DNA from: Locusta migratoria
Taxonomy: Eukaryota > Arthropoda > Insecta > Orthoptera > Acrididae
Length of the DNA: 64,000 bases
Direction: 5' to 3'
Assembly: GCA_026315105.1 (NCBI GenBank)
Contig: CM048745.1
Location: 281,895,747 to 281,959,746, forward strand
Of the stretch, positions 32,651-43,789 are shown one piece after another. How positions within the stretch are numbered: position 1 is the first letter of the stretch; every line of letters starts with the position of its first letter. The notes under the pieces were generated by a model that did no database searches, had not been told where the DNA came from, and worked only from the letters and a program-made list of their open reading frames with translations. The position numbers and the translations under genes are program-made.

Positions 32651-33741
32651 TATTATGTGCAAATCTACTGTCATCTCATGAATTGGATTGCACTCTCATT
32701 AACCTGTCTGACAAGAACCTGGATGAAGGACCCATGTGGCTCTAAATAAAGGACTGAACTTCGCTCCTATACCACGCACTATACTGATCGTGGATTTCAT
32801 CAGTGGAGTGGAACAGGCAGTACGTCACCTCCCACAAGAAGACGTTGACGAGGTAAGACTTACCGCCAGTTGCATTTTAGTGTAAGCCAAACTTCCGAAA
32901 TGTAATATCAGTAAAGCAGAGAGAGATGGGGTCCATGCACTACAAAGAGACGAAGATCTTGTTGTTCTGCCAATGTTAATCTCAATGCTGCTGATTACCA
33001 TAGTAAAATAGCATTGTTGTTAGAAGACCATATACAAATGCTTAAAAAGGGATCCAACATCGGATCTACTGAAGAATTCTGGCCTACCAGAAGAAGATAT
33101 GAAAAATCTCAGAGCTTGAGCTCCTAGGCTTTATGGGTTACCTAAGGTCCACAAGGAAGATGTCCCATTGAGACCGATTGTGAGCGCATTAGGATACCTT
33201 ACTTACAAGTTATCAAAATACTTATCCAAATTAATGGCACCAATAGTTGGCCACTGTGAACATCACATTAAAAACTCTATGTTCATAGATAAACTGAAAT
33301 AGATTAGAGTTCGATCAAATGATATTTTAATCAGCCTGGATGTGGTCTCACTTTTTACGAATGTTTCTGTGGAGGAAACTGTTGGCAGAGCATTTTCCTC
33401 CTGAAAAAATAAAATTGTTCCACATTGTAATGCCAACAACCTACTTCTTGTATGGCAGTAGATTTTATGAAATGACGGATGGAATGGCTATGGGTTCTTT
33501 GTTGTCGCCTGCAATGGCAAACGTTTTTATAGAACATTTCGAGGAACATGCATTAAATTCAGCTCCTCTTCATCCAATTGTGTGTTTTTGTTGTGATGAC
33601 AATATTTTCATGTTGTAGCCACATGGCGTGGAAGTTCTCTGGCCCTTCGTGGAACATGTGAACAGTATCCACTCTAACATTCAGTTTGCCATCGAGATGG
33701 AAGAGGAAGGAAAGCTGCCTTTTCTGGATGTTTTAATACGT
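32651..33741 (+). pseudogene. PLE reverse transcriptase
   Basis: Frameshifted RT: LSDKNLDEGP (32700), YGLPKVHKEDVPLRPIV (33132-33185), SKYLSKLMAPIVGHCEHHIKNS, SLDVVSLFTNV (33335), AEHFPPEKIKLFH, TTYFLYGSRFYEMTDGMAMGS (33437-33500), a degraded YVDD box (CCDDN, ~33590) and LPFLDVLIR (33715-33741), where a 281-bp element has inserted. Confidence 0.8.
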
Positions 33742-34022
33742 GTCTGTGTAAATGTGTGGGTGTATGTGCATTTATTTACCTTCCATTTTTTCCCCCAAGG
33801 TAAGTCTTTCCTGTCCCGGGATTGGAATGGCTCCTTACCCCCTTCCTTAAAACCCTCATCATTTCCTTTTCCCTCTCCTTCCCTTCTGCCTGATGAAGCA
33901 GCTAGGCTGCGAAAGCTAGCATTTTTGTGTGTGTGTGTGTGTGTGTCTGTGTGTTTATTTGTTGCTATTACTGCCTGTGCCCCTTCGCCTGGTAAGTGTA
34001 CTTCATCTATTTTTTACGTATA
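33742..34022 (+). mobile_element. 281-bp non-coding element with 9-bp TSD
   Basis: Flanked by ttaatacgt (33733-33741 and 34023-34031). It starts gtctgtgtaaatg, has a pyrimidine-rich centre, a (GT)n run at 33926-33944, and the block gatgaagcagctaggctgcgaaag. A second diverged copy is at 48600-48845. No ORF and no obvious terminal inverted repeat. Confidence 0.78.
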
Positions 34023-34490
34023 TTAATACGTAGTAAATCAGATGAGCGTCTTGGCCACTCTGTGTACCATAAACCAATGCACACTGATATGTATCTCAGC
34101 GCACAGAGTTTTCATCACCCACTTCAGAAGAGAGCCATTCTGAACACATTGATATACAGAGCAAAAACAGTTTCTAGCGAGGATCACTTGGAATCTGACA
34201 TTCACCATCTTAAGTATGTGTTCCGGAAGAACGTCTATGGTTCACGGGATATAAGGACAGCATTTGCCAAGAAGAGGAAGAGTGGAAATGTTGAAGATCC
34301 ATGTAATGAGCAACTAACGCTTTTCATTCTGTTCTGTGATGCTACTTCTATCAAAATAGGAAGAGTCCTGGGGGGGGGGGGGGGGGAGCATGGTATTAGA
34401 TCAATTTTCCGACCTCCTATGAAAATCAAGAAAATGCTATGCCCTGTAAAGGACAGCTTTGGCCTCGGGATCCCTGGTATTTACAATCCC
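34023..34490 (+). pseudogene. PLE RT C-terminal/linker region
   Basis: Continues after the 281-bp insertion: LGHSVYHKPMHTDMYLSA, SFHHPLQKRAIL, RKNVYGSRDIRTAF, a G-run (34370-34386), IRSIFRPPMKIKKML and LGIPGIYNP. Stops at the position where the GIY-YIG nuclease normally begins. Confidence 0.82.
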
Positions 34491-35105
34491 TGTATATAAA
34501 AGGCAATGTCCCGACTGATTGACTGACTCATCATTCAGTGAAGGCTTTCACGACCAGCTGAAATAATCGCTGTTGTATCTTCCGGGTTATGTGGTCGTGG
34601 TCGAAGAAACATATCTGCTCCTGACGTTTCGTCCAGAGCTGCGCTGGACATCTTGCCGGCAAGACTCACCGCTACCAGTAGTACCTCTGAAGATGTCCAG
34701 CGCAGCTCTGGACGAAATGTCAGGAGCAGATATGTTTCTTCGACCACGACCACATTACCTGGAAGATACAACAGCGATTGACTCATCATTGCCCAGCCCA
34801 AACCACTAAAGATAGAAACTTGAAATTTGTAGAGGGTGTTGACCTTACTCTGTAGGTGTCATTTAAGAAGCAATTTTTCAATATTCTGTCCGTAAGGGTG
34901 TGAAATAGGGGATGAAGGGTTTTTTGATAATATGTTGCTATTTAGGCAATTTTGAAGCTAGAACTACAAAATTTCGGATTTTAATTCAGGGTTTGAATGT
35001 AAAAGACACATGTTTTGGCATTTTTTGAAATTCACCCAATATGGGGGTAAAATAGGAAACGCAAAAAATTGATTTTCAAAAATATGTTGCTGTTAACTCA
35101 AATTT
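34491..35105. repeat. Satellite-like ~150-bp repeat region, left part
   Basis: Begins atataaaaggcaatgtcc then gactgactgact-like sequence, followed by diverged units of ~150 bp containing ggtatttttggaaattcaac, ggggtgaaatagggga and ttgaagctagaactaca. The array continues at 38374-38682 and 38994-39560. The atataaaa start is reminiscent of arthropod Helitron 5' ends; this is only a suggestion. Confidence 0.7.
34536..34778. mobile_element. Fold-back (hairpin) element with 12-bp TSD
   Basis: 243 bp flanked by tgactcatcatt (34524-34535 and 34779-34790). Arms of ~85 bases (34570-34655 and ~34691-34776) are near-perfect inverted repeats around a ~35-base loop, so the whole element folds into one long hairpin. 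Confidence 0.85.
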
Positions 35106-38100
35106 CCACCCCCATGAACCACAGACATTGCCGAGGTGGGGTGGCTTGCGTGCCTCAACGATACAGATAGCCGTACCGTAGGTGCAACCACAGCGGAGGG
35201 GTATCTGTGGAGAGGCCAGACAAATGTGTGGTTCCTGAAGAGGGGCAGCAGCCTTTTCAGTAGTTATAGGGGCAACAGTCTGGATGATTGACTGAGCTGG
35301 CCTTGTAACATCAGCTAATGTGGCTTTGCCACACAGCTACTGCGAACGGCTGAAAGCAAGGGGAAACTACAGCCGTTACCTTTCCCGAGGACATGCAGCT
35401 CTACTGTATGAACATATGATGATGGCATCCTCTCGGGTAATATAGTCCCCCATTCGGATCTCCGGGCGGGGACTACTCAGGAGGATGTGATCATCAGGAA
35501 AGACAATACTGGCATCCTACGGGTCGGAGCGTGGAATGTTAGATCCCTTAATAGAGTAGGAAAATTAGAAAATTTAAAAAGGGAAATGGATAGGTTGAAG
35601 TTAGATATAGTGGGGATTAGTGAAGTTCGGTGGCAGGATGAACAGGATTTCTGGTCAGGTGAGTACAGGATTATAAATACAAAATCAATTGGGGGTATCT
35701 CAGGAGTAGGATTGATAATGAATAAGAAAATAGGAATGCGGGTAAACTTCTATTACCAGCACAGTGATCGCATTATCATTGTCAAGATAGATACGAAGCC
35801 AACACCGACAACAGTAGTACAGGTATATATGCCAATTAGCTCTGCCGATAATGAGGAAATCGAAGAAATATATGAGGAGCTACAGGAAATTATTCAGACA
35901 ATTAAGGGAGACGAAAACTTAATTGTGTTGGGAGACTGGAATTCGGTAGTAGGAAAAGGAAGACAAGGAAAAATAGTAGGTGAATATGGACTGGGCAGGA
36001 GGAATGAAAGAGGAAGCAGCCTGGTAGAATTTTGCATGGAGCACGATTTAATCGTAACAAACACGTGGTTTAAGAATCTCAAAAGAAGGTTGTATACATG
36101 GAAAAGACCAGGAGACACCGGAAGGTATCAGATAGATTTTATAATGGTAACACATAGATTCCGGAACCAGGTTATAAACTGCAAGACATACCCAGGGGCA
36201 GATATAGACTCTGGCCATAACTTGTTAGTCATGAACTGTAGGCTAAAGCTGAAAAAACTGCAGAAAGGTAGGAAAATAAGGAGATGGGACTTAGATAAAT
36301 TGAAGGAAAGTGAAGTTCTGGAGAATTTCAGAGGGAGATTCAGGCAACAATTGACAGAAACAGGGGGAAATAAAAGAGTAGAAGAGGAATGGGTAGCATT
36401 GAGAGATGAAATAGTGAAGGCAGCAGAGGACAAAATAGGTAGAAAGGCAAGACCTTCAAAAAACCCTTGGATATCACAGGAAATACTAAATTTAATTGAT
36501 GAAAGGAGAAGATATAAAAATGCAGTAAATGAAACAGGCAAAATGGAGTACAGACGACTAAGAAATGAGATTGACAGGAAGTGCAAAATGGCTAAGCAGG
36601 AGTGGCTAGAAGCCAAATGCAAATCTGTAGAAGAATGTATAAGAAGGGGAAAAATAGATACAGGAAAATAAAAGAAACATTTGGAGATAAGAAAAAGAGC
36701 TCTGTGAATATCAAGGACACTGATGGAAAACCAGTTCTCAGCAAAGAAGGAAAAGCTGAAAGGTGGAAAGAGTATATACAGGTGCTCTACAAAGGAAATG
36801 AACTTCGAGACAATATTGTAGGAAGGGAAGAGGATGTAGCTGAAGATGAAATAGGAGATACTGTACTGAGAGAAGAATTTGACAGAGCCCTGAAAGACCT
36901 AAGTCGAAACAAGGCCCCTGGAGTAGATGATATTCCTTCAGAGCTACTGAAGTCTCTGGGAGAACCAGCCATGACAAAATTGTTTCACCTGGTGTGTAAG
37001 ATGTATGAGACAGGCGAAGTACCCTCAGACTTTAAGAAAAATATTATAATCCCCATTCCAAAGAAATCAGGCGCAGACAGGTGTGAAAATTACAGAACCA
37101 TCAGTTTGATAAGTCATGGTTGCAAAATTTTAACACGAATTATCTACAGGAGGATGGAAAAGCTGGTAGAAGCTGACCTCGGGGAAGATCAGTTTGGATT
37201 CAGGAGGAACATAGGAACCCAGGAGGCAATACTCACTTTACGTCTTATCTTAGAAGATAGACTAAGGAAAGGCAAACTTACATTTTTAGCTTTTGTAGAT
37301 TTGGAGAAAGTGTTTGACAATGTTGACTGGAATACACTCTTTCAAATTCTGAAGTCGGCAGGGGTAAAATACAGGGAAAGGAGAGTTATTTACAACTTGT
37401 AGAAAAGCCAGACCGCAGTTATTAGACTCAAAGGGCATGAAAGGGAAGCATCAGTTGGGAAGGGATTAATACAGGGTTGTAGCCTTTCTCCGATGTTATT
37501 CAATTTGTACATCGAGCAGGCGGTGAAGGAAAGCAAGGAAAAATTTGGAATAGGGATTAAAGTTCAGGGGGAAGAAATAAAAACATTGCGTTTTTCTGAT
37601 GACATCGTAATTCTATCAGAGACGGCAAAGGACATGGAAGAGCAGTTGAATGGAATGGACAGTGTGTTGAAGAGAGCGTATAAAATGAACATTAACAAGA
37701 GCAAAACAAAAATAATGGAGTGCTGTCTTAGAGAATCAGATGATGCTGAAGGAATTAGATTAGGTAAAGAAACAATGAAGGTGGTAGATGAGTTTTGTTA
37801 CTTGGGTAGTAAAATAACATATGACGGTCGCAGTACAGAGGATATAAAATTCAGAATGGCAATGGGAAGAAGAGCATTTTTGAAAAAGAGAAATTTGCTA
37901 ACATCGAATATTAATTTAAGTGTAAGGAAGTCTTTTCTGAAGGCATTTGTGTGGAGTGTTGCTTTGTACGGGAGTGAAACATGGACAATAAACGGTGCGG
38001 ACAGGAAGAGAATAGAGGCTTTTGAAATGTGGTGCTACAGAAGAATGCTGAAGATTAGGTGGGTAGATCGCATAACTAATGAAGAGGTACTGAACAGAAT

Positions 38101-38373
38101 TGGTGAGAAAAGGAATTTTTTGTCATACCCTGACTAAAAGAAGGGATCGCTTGTTAGGACACATTCTTAGACATCGGGGAATCGTAAATTTAGCATTGGA
38201 GGGAAGTGAGTGGGGTAAAATCCACAGAGGGAGACCAAGAGACGCGTATAGTAAGCAGATTCAAGTGGATGTGGGTTGCCGTTCTTATGAGGAGATGAAA
38301 AGGCTTGCTCAGGATAGAGTAGGGTGGAGAGCTGCATCAAACCAGTCTCCGGACTGAAGACCATAACAACAAC
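35106..38373 (+). mobile_element. RTE-clade non-LTR element, copy 2
   Basis: 3,268 bp with an 11-bp TSD aactcaaattt (35095-35105 and 38374-38384) and an (aac)n 3' end. Inserted into the ~150-bp repeat array. A ~380-bp 5'UTR precedes the coding region. Shares a nearly identical 1.3-kb core with copy 1. Confidence 0.93.
35487..38357 (+). pseudogene. RTE copy 2 polyprotein: AP endonuclease and RT, four lesions
   Basis: The endonuclease frame is intact from ~35487 to 36671: GAWNVRSLNRVGKLENL, ISEVRWQDEQDFWSG, GDWNSVVGKG, and DSGHN where DSDHN is usual, a likely catalytic loss. A 7-base deletion near 36658 shifts the frame. RT runs 36680-37402 (RNKAPGVDDIP, YRTISLI, DQFGFRRN, FVDLEKVFDN) to TAG at 37400-37402, then resumes to 38137 with GCSLSPMLF and FSDD (37592-37603). 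A further frameshift near 38118 precedes the C-terminus (stop at 38355-38357). Confidence 0.9.
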
Positions 38374-38682
38374 AACTCAAATTTTAAGCTACAACTACTA
38401 AACTTCAGGTATGGAATCTTGGTCAGGATTTAAAAAAAACACACAAGTTTCAGTATTTTTGGCAATTCAACAAGTAAGAGGGTAAAATAGGAGATGAAAA
38501 TTCTTTTGAAAACACATTGCTATTAAAACAGTTTTGAAGCTAGAGCTACAAAAATATTTGTATTGTTGGTTAGAATTTAAAAAATACTTTTTTTCTGTAT
38601 TTTTGGGAATTCAACCATAAAGGGGGGTTAAATTTGAGAGGGGATTTTTTTTTTCAAAAATCTGTTACTATTTAGGAAATTA
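38374..38682. repeat. Satellite-like ~150-bp repeat region, middle part
   Basis: Two units with anchor blocks near 38450 and 38598 (spacing ~148). Confidence 0.75.
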
Positions 38683-38993
38683 AAAGCAGTCAACAATCCG
38701 AAGATTGGTTGGAACACCACAGTGCTTTACTAGCCATGGTCCTGTTTGGAGGTGGTATGCCGTTGCCTTCCTCCGACCTTCGAACTGACTTACCCAGCCA
38801 GTTATAGGGGGACCTACAGTTTAACGTGGGTTCCGAACCACGATGCTACTCAGTATTTTTCACATGAGCAATATTGCCAGAGGTGAAAGAAGTGGTAAGT
38901 GACAGTTAAAAATCTTAAGGAACTGGCGGGGAACGAACCCGCGACCTTTGGATTTGCAGTCTGGCACTCTACCACTGTGCAACCGAGGCGCAC
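38683..38993 (-). mobile_element. tRNA-Cys-like SINE, reverse strand
   Basis: 311 bp between 13-bp duplications atttaggaaatta (38670-38682 and 38994-39006). The minus strand starts with a tRNA-Cys-like head: gcctcggttgcacagtgg (A box), an anticodon-like gactgcaaatc, and a B box gggttcgttcc (38930-38940). The downstream body shows no coding potential. Confidence 0.85.
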
Positions 38994-39560
38994 ATTTAGG
39001 AAATTATGAAGTTAGAACTACAGATTTTCAGATTTGGATTCAGGGTTCGAATTTAAAAGACATGTGATTCGGTATTTTTGGAAATTCAACTAATAAGGGG
39101 GTGAAATGCAGGATGCAAAAATTGATTTTCAAGAATATTTTGCTGTTAACTCAAATATCAAGCTATAACAACGAAACTTAGGATATGGACTCTCGATCAG
39201 GATTAAAAAGACACGCATTTCGGTATTTTTGAAAATTCAACAACTAAGGAGATAAAATAAGGGATCAAAAATTCTTTTTGAAAACACATTGTTGTCAAGA
39301 CAATTTGGAAGCTAGAGCTGCAAAAATTGGTATTTGTATTGTTTGTTAGAATTTTAAAAAATACATATTTTAGTATTTTGGAAAATTCATCCATCAAATC
39401 TTTTGCAATTAAGGTAATTTGAAGCTACAACCATATAAATTGGTATATGTTTTCTTGGTCAGAATTAAAAAACTATGTGTTTCGGTACTTTCGGAAAATT
39501 AATCATTTAGGGGATGATATATTTTTTAAAAAATAGGTTGCTACTAAGCCAATTTTGTCA
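38994..39560. repeat. Satellite-like ~150-bp repeat region, right part
   Basis: Units with anchors near 39073, 39222, 39374 and a shorter, decayed one near 39482. Confidence 0.72.
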
Positions 39561-39860
39561 TAAGCCAAATAACAAAACTAATCTACTTTTGTCATCTTAT
39601 CTACTAATTTCCTCAGTATAGCTTCATTTAATTTGACTATATTCAGTTACCATTGTTTAGTTGTTTACCTAATACTGTCATTTTCTCAAAATCCATTTTG
39701 TTTAACTGATCTTCAAGGTTCTTCACTGTCTCCACCAGAATTGCAATGTCATGGACGAAGCAAAAAATACTTATTTCTTAGCTTTTTCTAAATTTTATCC
39801 TTGCTTTCCTTTACAACTTCTCGATGTAAACACAGAATAATTTGGGATTTGGGAAAGGCT
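39560..39860 (-). pseudogene. Old RTE-type RT fragment
   Basis: The minus strand gives LFCVYIEKL...FVHDIAILVETVKNLEDQLNKMDFEK, aligning with the palm region of the two RTE copies (LFNLYIEQ...FSDDIVILSETAKDMEEQLNGMD). The catalytic pair is degraded to HD. Heavily decayed. Confidence 0.65.
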
Positions 39861-40770
39861 ATGACTCTTCCCAACCATTGAATTCCTTTAATATCTGTGG
39901 AATCTTATAAATGTTGTCTGGTTTCAGTACAATCTTTCTATATCCCCATATTGCAAATTCTGAAAAATTTTGTGATTTTTCTGAGGCATTAAAATTCAAT
40001 TAATTTTATAAACTTCCACCTATTCCTCCCATCCTTGGACTACATTTTCTCTCAAAGTGCCATGCCAGGAACAGTATATTCTATATTTCAGTAGCTGCGT
40101 GTCATGATCGGGTGTAGAGAAACATCATTGCTTTATCAATCATAAAGATGTCTGACTTAATAGGTCATCAACAGTGTCCTTCAGGGTCAGGTAATTTCTT
40201 TCTTCTGGGGAGAGGGGGGGGGGGTGTCAAACCTCAAGATCATTCAGGCTAGAATCCAAAATATCTGCAGCTGAACTGTCATATCATTTTAATGTTTAGA
40301 GTTGGAACACAGGTTGCATCATGAGAGACTAAAAATATGTTCACCAGATATGGCCTGGGTGGGGGGGTGGGGGAACCTTGAACACTCTGTCTCCCCTTTA
40401 ACTGCACCCCCGCTCAGAAAAGTTTAAATACTTCTATAACACAATGTGAGGTAAGTTTCTGAATTTCATCACTTGTTACAGGTTCTTTGAACTTTTTAAG
40501 TAGGATTTCGCATTACAATTCTGGTCTAACTTCAAAATCTCCAAAACCAGGTCCTTTAAGTTATTCATGACATTCTACCATAAGTCAAATAACCCTGTGG
40601 TGATTGGTGCCACTGTTCTTTACATACATTTAGTGCCTGCAATTAGTCCTGTCTGACATGGGTCCAACACAGGTGAGCAAAGTTCTAAGATGGGATACTC
40701 AACTGATTTGTCAGCAGTCTCTGTTACAGACTGATTGCACTTTCTCCTGATAACAAATTAACATCTGCTA
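39861..40770. other. Unassigned AT-rich stretch
   Basis: No coding frame or repeat that I recognise, apart from G-runs at ~40208 and 40360. Possibly more decayed retroelement on the minus strand. Confidence 0.4.
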
Positions 40771-40873
40771 CAAGTCTTACAAACTACTGACCTTACATGG
40801 CCATTTGATTTCACATTCCCACAAATTGTTAGACCCAAGTATTTGTGCAAGTTGATTGGTGCTACCTGTGTAT
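40771..40873 (-). pseudogene. Small RT thumb fragment (CR1/Jockey type)
   Basis: The minus strand reads LHKYLGLTICGNVKSNGHV, the KYLG-x-T...N...H block that follows the palm in CR1/Jockey RTs. Truncated on its left by a fold-back insertion at 40887. Confidence 0.5.
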
Positions 40874-40886
40874 CATTAATATTTCA

Positions 40887-41246
40887 ACAATGGAAAATCC
40901 GATAGGAATTTCAATAATGGAGGATAGATAACAACTCACCATAAAACAGTCTCGCTGAGCTACTGCTGACAGACATGAAAATAGATAATCACATTCACAC
41001 AACTTAAATTTTCGGCCATGGCCTTCATCAGAAAAAGAAACACACACGTTCACAAAATCACTCAGACAACTATACACACACAACTATCATGTCTGGCCAC
41101 TCCAGCAACACAAGCTAGACTGTGTAGTTGTCTGAGTGACTGTTTGAATGTAGGTGTTTCTTTTTCTGATGAAGGCCATGGCCGAAAATTTAAGTTGTGC
41201 GAATGTGATTATCTGTTTTTGTGTCTGTCAGTAGCTCAGCGAGCCT
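40887..41246. mobile_element. Fold-back element with 13-bp TSD
   Basis: 360 bp flanked by cattaatatttca (40874-40886 and 41247-41259). Arms ~40935-41070 and ~41115-41245 are inverted copies (ctcgctgagctactgctgac / gtcagtagctcagcgag; ttcggccatggccttcatc / gatgaaggccatggccgaa). A related relic lies at 57325-57395. Confidence 0.88.
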
Positions 41247-41351
41247 CATTAATATTTCAGTCTTACTACTTTTTTGAAATCCCTAAACTTATACCTCTGT
41301 GTATTTAAAAGAAGTTGTTAATAAATGCACCACTTTGGATACCTGTTTGTA

Positions 41352-41845
41352 TATGTCCCACTCAACTTTTTCAGCCAAGATATCTCTGGAACTACAAGAG
41401 ATATTGAAAAACGATTTTCACGGGCTTATGACAGTAGGTACTGTGAGACAGTCAAAAACGTAAAGAAATATTATTTTCAATGCAACTTATGTATGAGTCT
41501 CAACAGTGACTCTTGCTTGAGTCTCTGGATGCGTTAGCTGTATACTTCATGTGTTTCAAACATCAACTTCAACTGGCAGTTTCTCTGGAAGCATTTGACG
41601 GATTGTGGTGCAACCAACGCCATTGTGATTTTTCATTCTATTGATTGCTTAAGAAATAATATGGGGTATCCATTATAATAATTAAAACACAAAGTTTGCA
41701 TTGAAAATAATATTTTAGACTGTCTCATAGTACCTACTTTCATAAGCCCCTGCCATATGTTTATGACCAGGAAAGTTGTTTTTCAATATCTCTTGTAGTT
41801 CCAGAGATATCTGGGGTGAAAAAGTTGAGTGGGACACCCTGTATA
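41352..41845. mobile_element. Inverted-repeat element with gtcccactcaac termini
   Basis: Arms at ~41355-41490 and ~41690-41845 are imperfect inverted repeats; the right end is gtgggacaccctgtata, the left tatatgtcccac. Non-coding centre. The CAGGGTGTCCCA-type end is common in insect non-autonomous DNA elements (recall). Confidence 0.72.
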
Positions 41846-41912
41846 TTCAGTTTTCATCAGGTAGTACATCATAGTTAACTGCATCATCTATAAAAATTCT
41901 GAGGTTAAAATA

Positions 41913-43402
41913 GACTGGTCAAAACAATTAGAGGATCATTTGAGATATCTAGGTTCTGAAGTACTGTATTTGGCAAAATAAACTAAAATAGTTCGATATC
42001 TTTCTGTCAGTTATATGGAGTGGAGACAACATTACAGCAACTGAGATAGTGGTAATTACAGAAATTTACTGCAGAGGGGTTTGGTGTTGACTTGTGTTTA
42101 CTCTACCAAATTAATTACACAAGCAGTTGGGTTCAGAGAGTGTAGTGAGCAGGTAGTGCAATTCAACAAGAAGTGACTTACCTGAAGCTATGACACGGAG
42201 AGCCATAAGAAGGTTGGAAGTGGGACAGAAAGAGAGAGGTGGCTGCAGCTAGTGGAGTGTTACAATTTCCAGTACCTGAACCTGATTTCAGACAACAGGA
42301 AGCCTTAAAAAAAAAAAAAAAGCTAGACCAAGGTTGCCCATGGATAAAATCAACAAGAGAAGACATCTCTGGTTAACAGCCCACTGAGATAGGAGGCTGA
42401 ATATAACTCAGCTGCAACACACCCTTCAGGCCACAAGAGAATGCACAATATCAACACAAAAAGTCCAAAATCAACTTCAGGAATGTGGCCTCTTTTTAAG
42501 GAGGCCTAGGTGTGTGTCATATTAAAATCACAACTTTGTTTAGCCTGCAAAAACAGGGCGGAGGAACATCAGGATTGGAGTTGAAACAAATGGCAGCAGG
42601 TTCTGTTTACAGGTGAGTCCAGATTTTGCGTTCAGCTGGACAATTATCATTCCCTCATCTGGAGAGAATGTGGAACATGGAACATTCCTACTTCTGAGCA
42701 GGAAACATCACCATATCATGGTGGAAGACGAATGATGTGGGCAGGAGTCAGTTTTGGCAGTCATACAGACCTCTATTTTGTTCAGAATGGTGCTTTGACT
42801 ACTGAGAGGTTCAAAGACAAAATCCTTTCACCTTTTTATTGTGCCCTACTCTGGTGCCACAGGAGATGGGTTCCTTCTGGTCGATGATAATGCTTGTTAC
42901 CACAGAGCTGCACTGGTGGACAACATGCTTGAAGATCATGGAATTGAACAAATGGAGTAGCTAGCTTCTTCACAGGCGTTAAACCTGATTGAGCATTTCT
43001 GGGATGCACTTGGCACACTCATTGCAACCAGAGCAGCACCTCCCACAACAGTTGCAGAGTGGGATATTGCACTCGTGGAAGAATAATCAAATATCCCTCA
43101 AGAGCTGATTGATAACCTCATACTGTGCATGCTACGAACATCTGCAACTGTACTGGCCATTCGAGGTGATCACACACCATATTAGAGGGCAACAAAAATG
43201 ACTTCTTTTACTATTATGGTAGCTCCATGGTGCCTTGCTCTAAGTAAACGCCATGTAAACCTGAAGTAGAAAGTTTAAACAGCAGAATGTTGTAATGTAT
43301 CACACAAAAATTAGAATTGTGACCAATATCTGAATAAAATACATTGGCATATGTATATTGTGTATGATATTTTACCTGATCCCCTAATTGTTTTGAGCAG
43401 TG
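41913..43402 (+). mobile_element. Tc1-family DNA transposon
   Basis: 1,490 bp between TA dinucleotides (41911-41912, 43403-43404). Terminal inverted repeats: left gactggtcaaaacaattag, right end inverted cactgctcaaaacaattag. Encodes a decayed transposase. Confidence 0.88.
42200..43185 (+). pseudogene. Tc1 transposase, inactivated
   Basis: N-terminal helix-turn-helix remnants (TRRAIRRLEVGQ..., ~42190-42260) are interrupted by an A-run at 42306-42321. The catalytic core is recognisable: SRFCVQLDNYHSLIWRE (~42618), GGRRMMWAGVSF (~42722), VDDNACYHRAALVD (42880-42920, second Asp) and LNLIEHFWDALG (42975-43010, catalytic Glu). The first Asp block is degraded to GESRF. One frameshift near 42845, stops at ~42958 and ~43086. 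Confidence 0.82.
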
Positions 43403-43780
43403 TAGTAATGTTATCTTCCCGGTCATTAAAATTAGAAACAAAAACAATTTTTATGGGCCACAGTAGAAGTTACTTATTATGAAAATTCTTCACCATTGAC
43501 TATAAACAATATGCTGCCTTCCTACCAACAAATCCTGTTTGTAAATAAATGTTGCCCCGATACAAACTTCACAAAAAATGTAATTCTTGCAAGTTTTTTA
43601 TATCGGGAATTTGCAATGCTGGCAAAATATATTTTGTCTGTACTTTTGTGGAACGGAAACAGTCTCATGAACTGACACACACTGGATAGTTCGAACAGCA
43701 TGACTGTGTATTAAGAAATGTACCAATCATTCATGCTTTTATATTTTGAATATGTAAAAATGTGTATTTATGGATCATAT
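43403..43780. other. Unassigned spacer
   Basis: No recognised gene. A 33-base local duplication around tggatcatatgttgaaaa occurs at ~43770-43820. Confidence 0.45.
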
Positions 43781-43789
43781 GTTGAAAAA

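Larger units (their letters stand above)
30912..34490 (+). mobile_element. Penelope-like element (PLE), plus strand, with two insertions
   Basis: Promoter-like AT region (ctatttaagacc at 31168), PLE N-terminal domain (31318-31753), an 890-bp insertion (31754-32650), RT (32650-33735), a 281-bp insertion (33742-34022), and the RT C-terminal/linker region to ~34490. The GIY-YIG endonuclease expected after PGIY is absent: the element is 3'-truncated at the boundary with the 150-bp repeat region. Confidence 0.82.

Noticed and set aside
38926..38993. Possible tRNA-Cys gene on the minus strand
   Set aside because: It sits inside a 311-bp unit flanked by 13-bp TSDs, so it is the head of a SINE rather than a functional tRNA gene.
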